This document shows positions 1 through 8,586 of a stretch of 64,000 nt of DNA, one piece after another. Location: the NCBI GenBank assembly GCA_964627605.1, contig CAZVGZ010000014.1:23527-87526 (forward strand). Direction: 5' to 3'. Position numbers and translations under genes: made by a program. The notes under the pieces are model-generated. The model had not been told where the DNA came from, made no database searches, and saw nothing but the letters and a program-made list of their open reading frames with translations. Numbering within the stretch: position 1 is the first letter of the stretch; each line of letters opens with the position of its first letter. Source of the DNA: CAZVGZ01 sp964627605. Its GTDB lineage: Bacteria > Latescibacterota > MWCZ01 > CAZVGZ01.

Positions 1-1239
1 GCTGTGGTTGGCCGGATTGCCCTGCGAATAAAACTTATACTTCTGCGTAAACACCCTATTATTCCACCCAAGCAGCCCGCCACCATCATCCAACTGACCA
101 AAAAGGGTCAATTTCAGAGATTCGGAGACGTTGTGGTTCAACTTGAGCGAGGTGTTAATCGAGCGGGTGAATTCTCCAGGAAAACGCCCATATGAGTTGT
201 AATAGCGGTTCGTGAGAAAGAAGTTGTGGTCTGATCCGATCGGCCCGCCAATCGACAGCTCATTCGCCATCGTCGGTTTTTCGCCGTATGAATACGGAGA
301 AGAGGCGCTTGCTATTCCTGATGTGTCGAAATCATGGACGTAGTTCTCCGGGGCCGTCGCAGCGCCTTTGGCGCGCATGTATGCGACAGCGTCAGACGCC
401 AAACTGTCGGCAATCCCATTGTTATAAACATCTGGGCCTTGATGTGCAAGCCCGCCAACGCTCGTGCGGAAGAACTCATCTACAGATAGGGTCGAGCCGC
501 CATCGCGTGTGGTGACGTTAATCAAACCAGCACTGGCAGCATCGTATTCTGCGTTATATGTCCCAGCGAGAACAGTCACTTCCTGCACGCTGGAGGTATT
601 GAGGCTCATAGAGGACTGACTGCCGCTTGAGCGTCTGGCCCAGGTGTAACCGTTGTCCTTGGTTTCCTGTCCATCATTGCCTGCGAAATAGGGATCGGAA
701 ACATTGATCCCGTCAAGCATGATTTTGGTTTCTCTCTGCTGCCCACCTCGGATGCCGCCCTTAAACACACCAGCGGCGGTCTCGGCCAAGTCAGCCACAC
801 CGTCCAGCGGCAGAGCGTTGTTGAGTTCAGCTGCGCTAATGACGGTTCTCGTCGAGGTAAGAGTGCGGTCAACTGGTGGGCGAACCGCAACGACTGTGAC
901 CCCAGTCATCGCGACCGGAGCGGTCTCAAGACTAAAACTAAGAGGGGTTGTCGCATCCGAAGCTACCGTAACACCAGTTTTTGTCTGAGAGCGGTAACCG
1001 ATTATCGAGGCTGTGATATTCAAGGCACCTGGAGGCAAATTCAGAATAAAATACCGCCCCTCGGCGTCAGTAGTCGCCCCTTTATTCAACTCTTCTACTT
1101 TGATGACCACCCCAACCATCGGCTTTCCAGCCGCGTCTTCCACGACCCCGGCGACTTTGCCCAACGCTGACCATGCTGAGCTCGCCGTGAACGCGGCGAC
1201 CAGGAGTGCAAGTGACATACTCCTGAAACATCTGTGCAT
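1..1239 (-). CDS. TonB-dependent outer-membrane receptor, N-terminal part (runs off window edge)
   Basis: The reading frame is open from the ATG at 1239 to the left edge (413 codons, no stop), so the C-terminal barrel lies outside the window. An AGGAGG sits 8 nt before the ATG. Residues 1-26 are a signal peptide. Residues 28-105 look like a carboxypeptidase-regulatory-like Ig domain (GKVAGVVEDAAGKPMVG, then DAEGRYFI and LPPG). Residues 120-260 look like the TonB plug, with GGIRGG at 161-166, LDG at 176-178 and a closing AGLINVTTRDGG. Such receptors import bound nutrients across the outer membrane using TonB energy. The Ig-plus-plug layout is typical of large receptors for oligosaccharides or peptides, and the glycan genes beside it fit an oligosaccharide. 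No TEDA-type SusC signature or SusD partner is visible. The substrate is unknown. Confidence 0.87.
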   Translation of the reverse strand, partial: MHRCFRSMSLALLVAAFTASSAWSALGKVAGVVEDAAGKPMVGVVIKVEELNKGATTDAEGRYFILNLPPGALNITASIIGYRSQTKTGVTVASDATTPLSFSLETAPVAMTGVTVVAVRPPVDRTLTSTRTVISAAELNNALPLDGVADLAETAAGVFKGGIRGGQQRETKIMLDGINVSDPYFAGNDGQETKDNGYTWARRSSGSQSSMSLNTSSVQEVTVLAGTYNAEYDAASAGLINVTTRDGGSTLSVDEFFRTSVGGLAHQGPDVYNNGIADSLASDAVAYMRAKGAATAPENYVHDFDTSGIASASSPYSYGEKPTMANELSIGGPIGSDHNFFLTNRYYNSYGRFPGEFTRSINTSLKLNHNVSESLKLTLFGQLDDGGGLLGWNNRVFTQKYKFYSQGNPANHS

Positions 1240-1425
1240 TCTGAAATCCTCCTGCGTTGGCCAGTCGGTGAACCGCATGATGCAAGTACCACCTTATCTG
1301 GCTTTCACGTATGTCTGTCCGGCATGCCGACGTCATCCACGTTTAGCACGCTGTGACGCAACGGTGAGAATAAACTACCCCACGATCCTAAATCGCAAGT
1401 TTACCCACGGGCCTCCTCTGATTTT

Positions 1426-1466
1426 AGAGTAGTTAAAGACACTAATAAGGTATGTTTAACTACTCT
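1426..1466. promoter_or_regulatory. Perfect 12-bp inverted repeat, possible operator
   Basis: AGAGTAGTTAAA at 1426-1437 is matched exactly by TTTAACTACTCT at 1455-1466, with a 17-base spacer. The centre lies about 205 bases upstream of the receptor start. The arms are AT-rich and there is no T tract, which suits a protein-binding site better than a terminator. It could be the operator of a regulator controlling the receptor. No regulator gene adjoins it here. Confidence 0.4.
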
Positions 1467-1600
1467 TGGAATGAAAGCACCTCCATGCCGCTTAGCTTAA
1501 GTTTATAAGGTGGGCAACTGTGCCAGTCAACACTAAGACTACGCCATTTTGGCTCACCCTCACCACCTGATCCGCCAACTTCGAACTGAGCGATTAGCTG

Positions 1601-1726
1601 TTATTCACAGCCATTTTGTGGTGGGATTGGGTGCCAAACATAGTTTCTGATGGTATCAAAAACGTCGAAGCGCCAGATCATGCCGTCTAAAGCTGTCGGA
1701 AACTTTTGAGACTCCTGACTCAGCAT
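1601..1726 (-). CDS. Possible small protein or gene remnant (41 aa)
   Basis: An ATG at 1726 opens a 41-codon frame ending in TAA at 1601. The product begins MLSQESQKFPTALDGMIWRF and includes YVWHPIPPQN. GGAGG lies 12 nt upstream, a loose spacing. The composition looks more protein-like than most short frames here, but I recognise no family. It may be the tail of a deleted gene, or chance. Confidence 0.15.
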   Translation of the reverse strand: MLSQESQKFPTALDGMIWRFDVFDTIRNYVWHPIPPQNGCE

Positions 1727-1838
1727 CGGACACAGCGACCTCCGGGTTTCGCGTACGTCTTCGTACTATCCGGCCATCCATCAATACCGAACATACTCTG
1801 CAAAACACCTATTTACGCAATATAACGGATATGGTCCA

Positions 1839-2402
1839 CTACTCGGATATCAGCGGTCTTAGCGCCGGGACGTCCTCTTCTATAGTAGGAAAACGACCGA
1901 CGTCGTCGCGGGAGAACACATTATCGTCAACGTCGTCGTTCTTGGTGGATACCTCACCTATTACGGTGTACTCGCCAATCGGCCAGAACGCATGAAAGAC
2001 TCCAGGGACAAGCGTCACCCGCTCCCCTGTAGGTACAAACTCGATGTGCCCCGACGGCACCTCCATATCCACACCATTTTTCCTCAGCTTGCAGGTGCCC
2101 TCTTCACTGAGCGCTCGGTTGTTCCACATCTGTATGGCGAGGGTACCAAACCGAGAGATGATGTCCTCTTTCTTCTTGCCGTGCGTATGCGCTGGAATGT
2201 GCTGATTCTGCTCGGCGAGCATTAGTTTCTCGCAGTACTCCTCCTCCTCAGCCAGATTCACTAACACCAGTCCACTTTTGCGAAACTCACCCCAACCAAA
2301 ATCGGTAATGTCCCATTTCGGCTCAGGAGGCAGAGCCCATCCATGTCGCAGAAATATCTCCGTCGCCCGCGCCATGATCCCGTTAACTTCCGAACGCTTC
2401 AT
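1839..2402 (-). CDS. D-lyxose ketol-isomerase-like cupin protein
   Basis: This 187-residue cupin resembles the D-lyxose isomerase family (YdaE/COG3822), which interconverts D-lyxose and D-xylulose and also acts on D-mannose with a divalent metal. Likely metal ligands are visible: H72 and H74 in HIPAHTH, E79 in KKKEDII, and H137 in PGVFHAFW. The family's FGWGE..KSGL segment lies near residues 35-45, and a GEVST.NDD..DN stretch lies near the C-terminus. AGAGG sits 8 nt before the ATG. The gene is 45 bases downstream of another cupin gene, so the two are probably co-transcribed. The substrate could be a related pentose or hexose. Confidence 0.72.
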   Translation of the reverse strand: MKRSEVNGIMARATEIFLRHGWALPPEPKWDITDFGWGEFRKSGLVLVNLAEEEEYCEKLMLAEQNQHIPAHTHGKKKEDIISRFGTLAIQMWNNRALSEEGTCKLRKNGVDMEVPSGHIEFVPTGERVTLVPGVFHAFWPIGEYTVIGEVSTKNDDVDDNVFSRDDVGRFPTIEEDVPALRPLISE

Positions 2403-2447
2403 CCTATGGCCCTCTGGTGTGTATGATTCCCAAAAAAAAACGCCTTA

Positions 2448-2960
2448 CTACCGGTTTTTGACGCCCCAATCAAAATCTATTCGTGCGTCATCCCACGAAA
2501 GCCGATACTCATCACCAGGGTCGTATGGCTGGTTGGTGGTGTTTATCAGAATGCTGTGCACCGACAGTGTCATATACCCGTGGTACACCCCTGGTGGTAT
2601 CACCAATGTCGCAGGCTGCGTCTCGCTCATGACCACCGTCTTAACAACACCACATGTCTTGGAATCGGCCCTGGCATCAAACAGCCCGACCTTGATCTTG
2701 CCGTGGGGCACAAACCAGATGTCTGTCTGCGCCAGATGGTAGTGCCAGGCCTTCACGACACCTCGGTCGGTCACCGCAATATAGCTCTGGGCGAAACCGC
2801 CAAAAAACGGATCAGACTCTTTGAGATAGACTAACAGGTCCTGCCTGTCGTCCACGTGATGGCTGACAGGTTGAATCACCACGCCATCAATATCAGGCTC
2901 TGGCTCCGAGCGCGCCATCGCTCCCTGGTAAGAATCGTCAATCTTAGGGGAATCAGACAT
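2448..2960 (-). CDS. RmlC-like cupin (dTDP-4-dehydrorhamnose 3,5-epimerase-related)
   Basis: The ATG at 2960 is chosen because AGGAAGAG lies just before it and because residues upstream in the frame look non-coding. The 170-residue product has the RmlC-type core: DPFFGGFAQSYIAV near residue 50, then WHYH (H73, H75), TDIWFV, and a PPGVYHGY cupin motif 2. RmlC proteins epimerise a sugar nucleotide during rhamnose synthesis, but no rmlA, rmlB or rmlD gene is nearby. It sits directly upstream of the lyxose-isomerase-like gene, so a stand-alone sugar epimerase or isomerase role is more likely than rhamnose biosynthesis. Family confident, substrate unknown. Confidence 0.66.
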   Translation of the reverse strand: MSDSPKIDDSYQGAMARSEPEPDIDGVVIQPVSHHVDDRQDLLVYLKESDPFFGGFAQSYIAVTDRGVVKAWHYHLAQTDIWFVPHGKIKVGLFDARADSKTCGVVKTVVMSETQPATLVIPPGVYHGYMTLSVHSILINTTNQPYDPGDEYRLSWDDARIDFDWGVKNR

Positions 2961-3165
2961 ATCTCTTCCTATTTTCAGTGTAAGCGAATGGGCCAAAACA
3001 CAGATGAAGATAATGGGTACCATACAGGTGTGGAACAAGGTTCAGGGCTGTTTGTCCAAGCCGCATTACGAACTCGAGGGACGATGAGTGCGAATGATCG
3101 CGACCGCCCAAACATCCGCTCGCCATGTCATCGTCCATACGTCTTCCTGCGGCACCCGATTTCCG

Positions 3166-6100
3166 CTAGTTGTCTCTCAGTCTGCTCAGCGCCTGCTCCA
3201 CCTCCAACCGCACAGCCTGAATATGGTTCCAATCAGGGTCCCAGTTGGATGTGGTCCAGCCCTGACGCATTACGTTATCCATGGGAAGAGACATCCGTTT
3301 TACTGTCTTAAGAGCCTCTTCCCCAGCAACGTCAGACGCGGTGCGAAGCTGTTCTCTCAGCATCATAAACGCGGTTACGTCTTCAGTGGCATCCCGACAC
3401 GCTAACCACCTTCTGGTGTGTGTGTAGTTTCTGCCGTCATCAGCCAGAGTTGTGTACTGCGGTTCGAGGTTTGATGTTGTGTTCCACTGGCTATTGCCGT
3501 GCAGCAGCACCCAAAAACCCCATCCGTCCAGATTCCACCGAAACGCGCTCCAACCATACATTCTATAGTGGCCCAACGGGTTCATCGTCCTCGACTCGCC
3601 AGGCGCCTCATAGAACCACACCGGCTCTCCATCCGCTCGCATGAGAGTCAGAAGCGAGTCGCCGAACTGTATAAACTTGTCCAACGTCGGCTGCCACACA
3701 TGCGTCACCGGAGCCATCCGCTGCATCTGTTCAAAAGTCGCCGCACCTCCAGGATTTGCGTACAGCTGCCATCTTGGGTCCGCTGCGGTGACCTCCAGTG
3801 CCACGTTCATATAGGGCGTCAATGACGCCTCGCCGTTTAGCGCAGGCTCGTCTTTAGGGTAGAGACCCAGCTGCTCCGGTCGTATTCCCATCGCTGCCAA
3901 ATGAGGAAACACCGCATCGCCATACGTCCGCCACGCTTTATGCCGGTCATTTTCAGAAGGCTCGGTGCCCTGAGGGAATACAAACCCAAACCCAGGTAGC
4001 ATGATGTATTTCAGAGGACCGATATTGGTGTAAACTCGGTCAAACGCCGTCCAATCAAGCGGCTCCAAAAGCGCCGTGCCTGACGTGTTCATTTTTCCGC
4101 GCGGAAGCGAAAGACAAGCGACATTGGCACCGCCCTGGCGAAGATATGGAGCCAACCGTTTCTGCCGCTCATCTGGCAAACCCTGCGGATATATCCAGGC
4201 GTGGAACGACACCGGACGATCGTGCAGTTTTTCAGGTAGTGACACCGGCGACACCCGCAGTGCAATCTTAAGAGTGTCGTTGGCAGGCGCGGGCTCAAGT
4301 GTGGTGATCGGCCATGAGAGTCTGTATTCACCAGCAGAGAGCCCGTTGGCTCTGATGTCCAACCACAAAGTCGCAACCTGTCCTGAAGCGATCTCCACCA
4401 GCCTCTCTGGCCCCAGCTCGGGCAACAGATCGGGTACGCGTTCACCGGCTGGCGGACCGTGGATTATCCCGGCGTACTTGGTGGGCATGGAGATCACCCG
4501 TTTGAACCCGACGACATCCTCTGCGGACATACCCTCCACAGCTTCGCCGCTAAGAGACAATGTACCTGGTGCCAGTCGAACCGTTGTCGCTCCTGGTGCG
4601 ATGTTGAGCAGATGGACCGATCTACTCTCAGTCTCGTTGCCAAAAGCCCAAACATCGACCAAAGCGGTTTGATTTTCATTGGGCAACGCATCAAGCGGGT
4701 TGACCGTATCCCACGGGTTCGGGTCTTCCCACACAACCAGGTCTAAATCTGAACTAGCGGCTAGTTCGATCATCCCCCGCAAACGTCTGGCCTTTTTGAG
4801 CAGTTGAGCGACCTCGGCAAAAAGAGCGTCGTGCTGTTCCGGGCTCATCTCTTCAATATCACCATCTCTGCCCAAGACAGCGTCGTGATCTGACCTGAGC
4901 ACCGCCGCCTGATGACGCACATATCGTGCAGCCCCACTTGAGCGCGACTCCAGTGTCGATGCTATCCTAACCGAAGCCTCCACAGCCGACTCCACCGATT
5001 CGCTGATCGGCTCAAACGGCTTGCGGACGCGTATCCGATGCGACTGCTGACCTATCACTTCGCCAGTTGCCGTGTCTAGATGGTTGATGCTGACAGCAAA
5101 CCTGCCCGAGCGATTAATCGGATATATCAGTTCCGCACTCCTAGTGCCAGATGGCACGACAAACAACCTCGTCCATTTGGGTCCCGAACGCTCCTTGATC
5201 GAAAGCTCAATCGTCGTTGCACTTTCTCGCTCCGGCACCCGGACCGACACGCGGTTGTCGCCGTAGTGTGGTGTCGGTAGTTCGTTAGAAAAAATGAAAT
5301 CCGGCCCGCTGTCAGGTGGCGGTTCATTTTTCTGAGTGGACAGACGAAGAGCATCAAAACCATAAATATCACTGGAGACAATCTTACCGCTTTGCAGCGG
5401 GTATTCCCACGCGGTGAGATGCTGCTGCCCGGATACTATCTCCAACCTGCCGTTGCCGTCCAGATCAGCCACCAGTGTTGCTAAGGCAGCTCCCTTGTCA
5501 TCATTGCCAATCGCCGAGAGTACATCTCCATCTGGGGAGACGATGTATAGCGACGTGCCCAACCCGTCCGTGGATCTGTGCCGCACGCCCTGAATTATCT
5601 CCACGACACCATCGTTGTTGAGGTCAGCAAACGTCGGCGGCCAGAAATAGGCGTTACCCCCAAGCGGCCTGTTCCAGACGACGTTTCCATCAACGTCGAT
5701 CCGCTCCATCACCGTCTTTTTGCCACCGACGATCATATCCATATCACCGTCGCCGTCAAGGTCTGCGATCCCGACGCCCAAATATCCGTGCGACTGTGTC
5801 GGCGCTTTCCATCGAAACCGCCCGTTGACAGCGTCGAACGAGAAGAAAAAGTTCTCTCCAGGCGGATGACTGGCCAGGATGTACACCTCGTTTCGCCCGT
5901 CTCCGTCCCCATCAGTCACCATAGCTCTTGAGCGTCCAAACCAGGGTCGCATATGCTCGGCTACCGACGGCCCCTTCGCAACCCACATTAGCGAGCCGTC
6001 TGCCCTCAACGCAAAAACTTTGCCCTGGTCTACACCGTACAGGACCTCCAAAGCACCATCGCCATCAACGTCAGCAACACTGGGCATCGAGACCCTGTAC

Positions 6101-6660
6101 GATTCCCCAGAAAAGCGCCAACGCACTGTCCCATCGTGGTTAAGGCACGCCAACCATCCGGTCTGAGATGGTGCCAGTATCTCATCGCGCCCGTCACCAT
6201 CAAGGTCGGCGGCGATCGGGATGCTCGAACCTTTTGCCCCAAATCCAGGCCAACGCCACCTGATCTCACCATCGGCGTCAAGCGCGACAACTTCGCCGTG
6301 ACTAGCGTGCGATATGATCTCTTTGCCACCGTCGCCATCAAGATCGGCCAGCGCTGGTGTCCCCACGGCGTAGCGCGCCCACCGCTTCTGGTTAGAGGTA
6401 ACGCTAGGGTCGATGAGCGTGGTCCGCCATACCTCGTTTCCGCTGTTGTCCAACCGCACAATGTCGTTGCCATCACCGACGATGATCCCCTCGATTGCCG
6501 TCGGTGACACAAACGCCACCGGGTTGCTGAACGCCACCTGGCTTTCAGCCCTCCATTTTACAGTCGGCTGAGGCCAATCGTCGGCGAACGCGGCATCAAG
6601 CGGGATCACGATCGCCACCACGACAGCACCGAACGTCATCAGCAAACACCAACGTTTCAT
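3166..6660 (-). CDS. Secreted FG-GAP/VCBS beta-propeller fused to a DUF4091 (GH123-like) glycosidase domain
   Basis: The ATG at 6660 has AAGGA upstream and begins a clean signal peptide cleaved near AAFA/DDW; the frame extends 37 codons further upstream but without signal-like sequence. The product is 1,164 residues. Residues ~95-420 carry at least seven DxDGDG calcium-loop repeats (ADLDGDGGKEI, ADLDGDGRDEI, ADVDGDGALEV, ADLDGDGDMDM, ADLNNDGVVEI, ADLDGNGRLEI) forming a propeller. A beta-sandwich middle region follows. The last ~400 residues match DUF4091, related to GH123 N-acetylgalactosaminidases, with the YPKDEPA motif near residue 930 supplying the DE catalytic pair. It probably binds and cleaves an external glycan. 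The fusion is unusual. Confidence 0.75.
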   Translation of the reverse strand: MKRWCLLMTFGAVVVAIVIPLDAAFADDWPQPTVKWRAESQVAFSNPVAFVSPTAIEGIIVGDGNDIVRLDNSGNEVWRTTLIDPSVTSNQKRWARYAVGTPALADLDGDGGKEIISHASHGEVVALDADGEIRWRWPGFGAKGSSIPIAADLDGDGRDEILAPSQTGWLACLNHDGTVRWRFSGESYRVSMPSVADVDGDGALEVLYGVDQGKVFALRADGSLMWVAKGPSVAEHMRPWFGRSRAMVTDGDGDGRNEVYILASHPPGENFFFSFDAVNGRFRWKAPTQSHGYLGVGIADLDGDGDMDMIVGGKKTVMERIDVDGNVVWNRPLGGNAYFWPPTFADLNNDGVVEIIQGVRHRSTDGLGTSLYIVSPDGDVLSAIGNDDKGAALATLVADLDGNGRLEIVSGQQHLTAWEYPLQSGKIVSSDIYGFDALRLSTQKNEPPPDSGPDFIFSNELPTPHYGDNRVSVRVPERESATTIELSIKERSGPKWTRLFVVPSGTRSAELIYPINRSGRFAVSINHLDTATGEVIGQQSHRIRVRKPFEPISESVESAVEASVRIASTLESRSSGAARYVRHQAAVLRSDHDAVLGRDGDIEEMSPEQHDALFAEVAQLLKKARRLRGMIELAASSDLDLVVWEDPNPWDTVNPLDALPNENQTALVDVWAFGNETESRSVHLLNIAPGATTVRLAPGTLSLSGEAVEGMSAEDVVGFKRVISMPTKYAGIIHGPPAGERVPDLLPELGPERLVEIASGQVATLWLDIRANGLSAGEYRLSWPITTLEPAPANDTLKIALRVSPVSLPEKLHDRPVSFHAWIYPQGLPDERQKRLAPYLRQGGANVACLSLPRGKMNTSGTALLEPLDWTAFDRVYTNIGPLKYIMLPGFGFVFPQGTEPSENDRHKAWRTYGDAVFPHLAAMGIRPEQLGLYPKDEPALNGEASLTPYMNVALEVTAADPRWQLYANPGGAATFEQMQRMAPVTHVWQPTLDKFIQFGDSLLTLMRADGEPVWFYEAPGESRTMNPLGHYRMYGWSAFRWNLDGWGFWVLLHGNSQWNTTSNLEPQYTTLADDGRNYTHTRRWLACRDATEDVTAFMMLREQLRTASDVAGEEALKTVKRMSLPMDNVMRQGWTTSNWDPDWNHIQAVRLEVEQALSRLRDN

Positions 6661-7009
6661 CGTCCAGATATCCTTTTCGGGGATCACCCACCACCACATC
6701 TGTCCCGGTTTCCAAACGGTTTCAGCATCTGTCAATACTGCCAAAACGCCCTCGTCACTTGACCTTTTCACGTAGTCTAAATGAAACCACGGACCCCTCT
6801 CCTATCGACAGCGTCCGACGCCGTCGGTGAGGACCGACGAAAACTACGAGAACTGTGGACTTCTGTACGACATACGTCCACAAAAGCGGTGGACCGATGC
6901 AACAGAACAGATCAGGGGCACCCGCCCCCTACAGGTCGCGCCAACCGATCAGCCTGCTGACAGAACCTGTCAATCGGGGCGGCCACAGATGACCTGATCC
7001 CTAAAAAAA

Positions 7010-8446
7010 TCAGTTGCGATGATCGGGGTAGCCTGGGACCATTATCTCGTGCGGGCGGCCCGCAATCAGTTTCTCACCATCGGTGAACCCTTCGGGGCGA
7101 TCCTGCAAGCGGCGGATCAGCTCTTGACGCCACGGCTCTATCCTATCGTCCGATCCAACTTCGAGCGATATATCATGCAGCTCGTTGGGATCATTTTCTA
7201 GATCAAACAGATGCTCCTTGCCGCTCTGCGTATACCAGACATATTTCATGTGGCCATCAGTGATGTAGTGCACCCCGTCATCGTAGTCGTAGCAGCCAGA
7301 ATGCTCTCCGTGGAGGGTCTTACGCCAGCTTGACTCCTCTCCACACATCAACGGGAGTATGCTGCTGCCTGTGATCGAGTCTGGAATATCTAGACCAGCG
7401 ACATCAAGAAATGTTGGCATCACATCCTGTATCCCAATTGGACAAGACGTCACGACGCCGTTTTGCATCTTCATATCCTTGGGCGCTCTGGCGATGAACG
7501 GAACCCTGGCGGAGCCTTCATACGCGAATGTTTTTCTAAACATGTTGTGATCGCCCAGCATCTCTCCATGATCCGAGGTAAACAGGACAAATGTGTTTTG
7601 GAGGACACCCAACGAGTTCATGTATGTAAACAGCCGCCCTATCTGATCGTCTATATGATTTATCATCCCGTAGTAGGCAGCGCGAGCATAACGCATCGGT
7701 TGCTCACCGATGCGCATCCGGTGAGCATTTACGTCGAGCCCTCTCTCTGGCTTGTCAAACAGTTCTGCCCAATCACCTACTAACGGTTCTGGAAGCTCTT
7801 CGTCTATATATCTGTCGTAGTAAAACTTAGGAGGTGTTAGAGGAGGATGCGGGGCCACCATTGAGATGTTGAGGAAAAAAGGTGCTGTTTCATCGCGGCG
7901 TTTCAGGAACCGCATGGCGCGATCGACGCAGTAGAATGAGTGGGAGTGTTCTTCTGGCAGATGGTTCGGACGCCCGACCCAACCGTTGGGCGAGACCCCG
8001 TGCGCCACTCCCGGATCGGCTGGCGACACCCCTTGAGCCTGTAGCCAATCGATATAGTCGTTGTCGTCACCTCTTGTATTGTCAGCTAGCTGCACATGCT
8101 CAAACCCAAACCGCCGCCGCCTGGGATGAAGATGCATCTTCCCGATCATCTCGCTCTGATATCCGCCACTAGTCAGCTCTCCAGCCAGCGTGTGCTCCGG
8201 CTGCCAATCGACACTCTCCTGGTAGCCCACCATCCCGTTTGCATCAGGTGCCTGACCGCTCATTAGGGTCCGTCTGGCGGGGATGCAGCTCGGTGCCTCC
8301 GAGTAGCCGCGGCGAAAAAAAGTACCTGACGCTCCTAAGTAGTCGAGGTTTGGTGTCTGTAGCACAGGATGCCCATCGAGGCCCAAACAGTCGCCACGCT
8401 GTTGATCGGTCATTATGAGCAGAATATTTGGCCTGTTGTCGGGCAT
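7010..8446 (-). CDS. Type I sulfatase (formylglycine-dependent)
   Basis: The frame opens GTG ATG ATG at 8452-8444. AGGAG is best spaced from the third codon, giving 478 residues. The N-terminus PNILLIMTDQQRGD has the metal-binding Asp, and SCIPARRTLMSG has the C-x-P-x-R signature whose Cys is oxidised to formylglycine. VLFTSDHGEMLGDH and the HG/HSG metal motifs complete the fold. It removes sulfate esters from a sugar or other organic sulfate. No signal peptide is visible, so it may be cytoplasmic, acting on imported oligosaccharides or small sulfates. No formylglycine-generating enzyme is encoded in the window. It lies downstream of a decayed glycosidase gene. Confidence 0.88.
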   Translation of the reverse strand: MPDNRPNILLIMTDQQRGDCLGLDGHPVLQTPNLDYLGASGTFFRRGYSEAPSCIPARRTLMSGQAPDANGMVGYQESVDWQPEHTLAGELTSGGYQSEMIGKMHLHPRRRRFGFEHVQLADNTRGDDNDYIDWLQAQGVSPADPGVAHGVSPNGWVGRPNHLPEEHSHSFYCVDRAMRFLKRRDETAPFFLNISMVAPHPPLTPPKFYYDRYIDEELPEPLVGDWAELFDKPERGLDVNAHRMRIGEQPMRYARAAYYGMINHIDDQIGRLFTYMNSLGVLQNTFVLFTSDHGEMLGDHNMFRKTFAYEGSARVPFIARAPKDMKMQNGVVTSCPIGIQDVMPTFLDVAGLDIPDSITGSSILPLMCGEESSWRKTLHGEHSGCYDYDDGVHYITDGHMKYVWYTQSGKEHLFDLENDPNELHDISLEVGSDDRIEPWRQELIRRLQDRPEGFTDGEKLIAGRPHEIMVPGYPDHRN

Positions 8447-8586
8447 CATCACTCCTTGGGGTTTTTCAAAAAAGAGCTAACAGGATCATAGTGAATTCAG
8501 TATACGGTCTGGCGATCCCACGTCAACTCCAGCGGTATAGAAGCTGTCGAAATCGAAATCGTGCTGTGAAAAACGCTTCCAACTCG

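Larger units (their letters stand above)
1240..1838. other. Intergenic region upstream of the receptor gene
   Basis: About 600 bases separate the receptor start from the end of the next minus-strand gene. No convincing gene is present. It holds a perfect 12-bp inverted repeat (1426-1466) and one short minus-strand reading frame (1601-1726), listed separately. The space would be enough for a regulated promoter of the receptor gene. I could not pick a -35/-10 pair with confidence. Confidence 0.5.
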
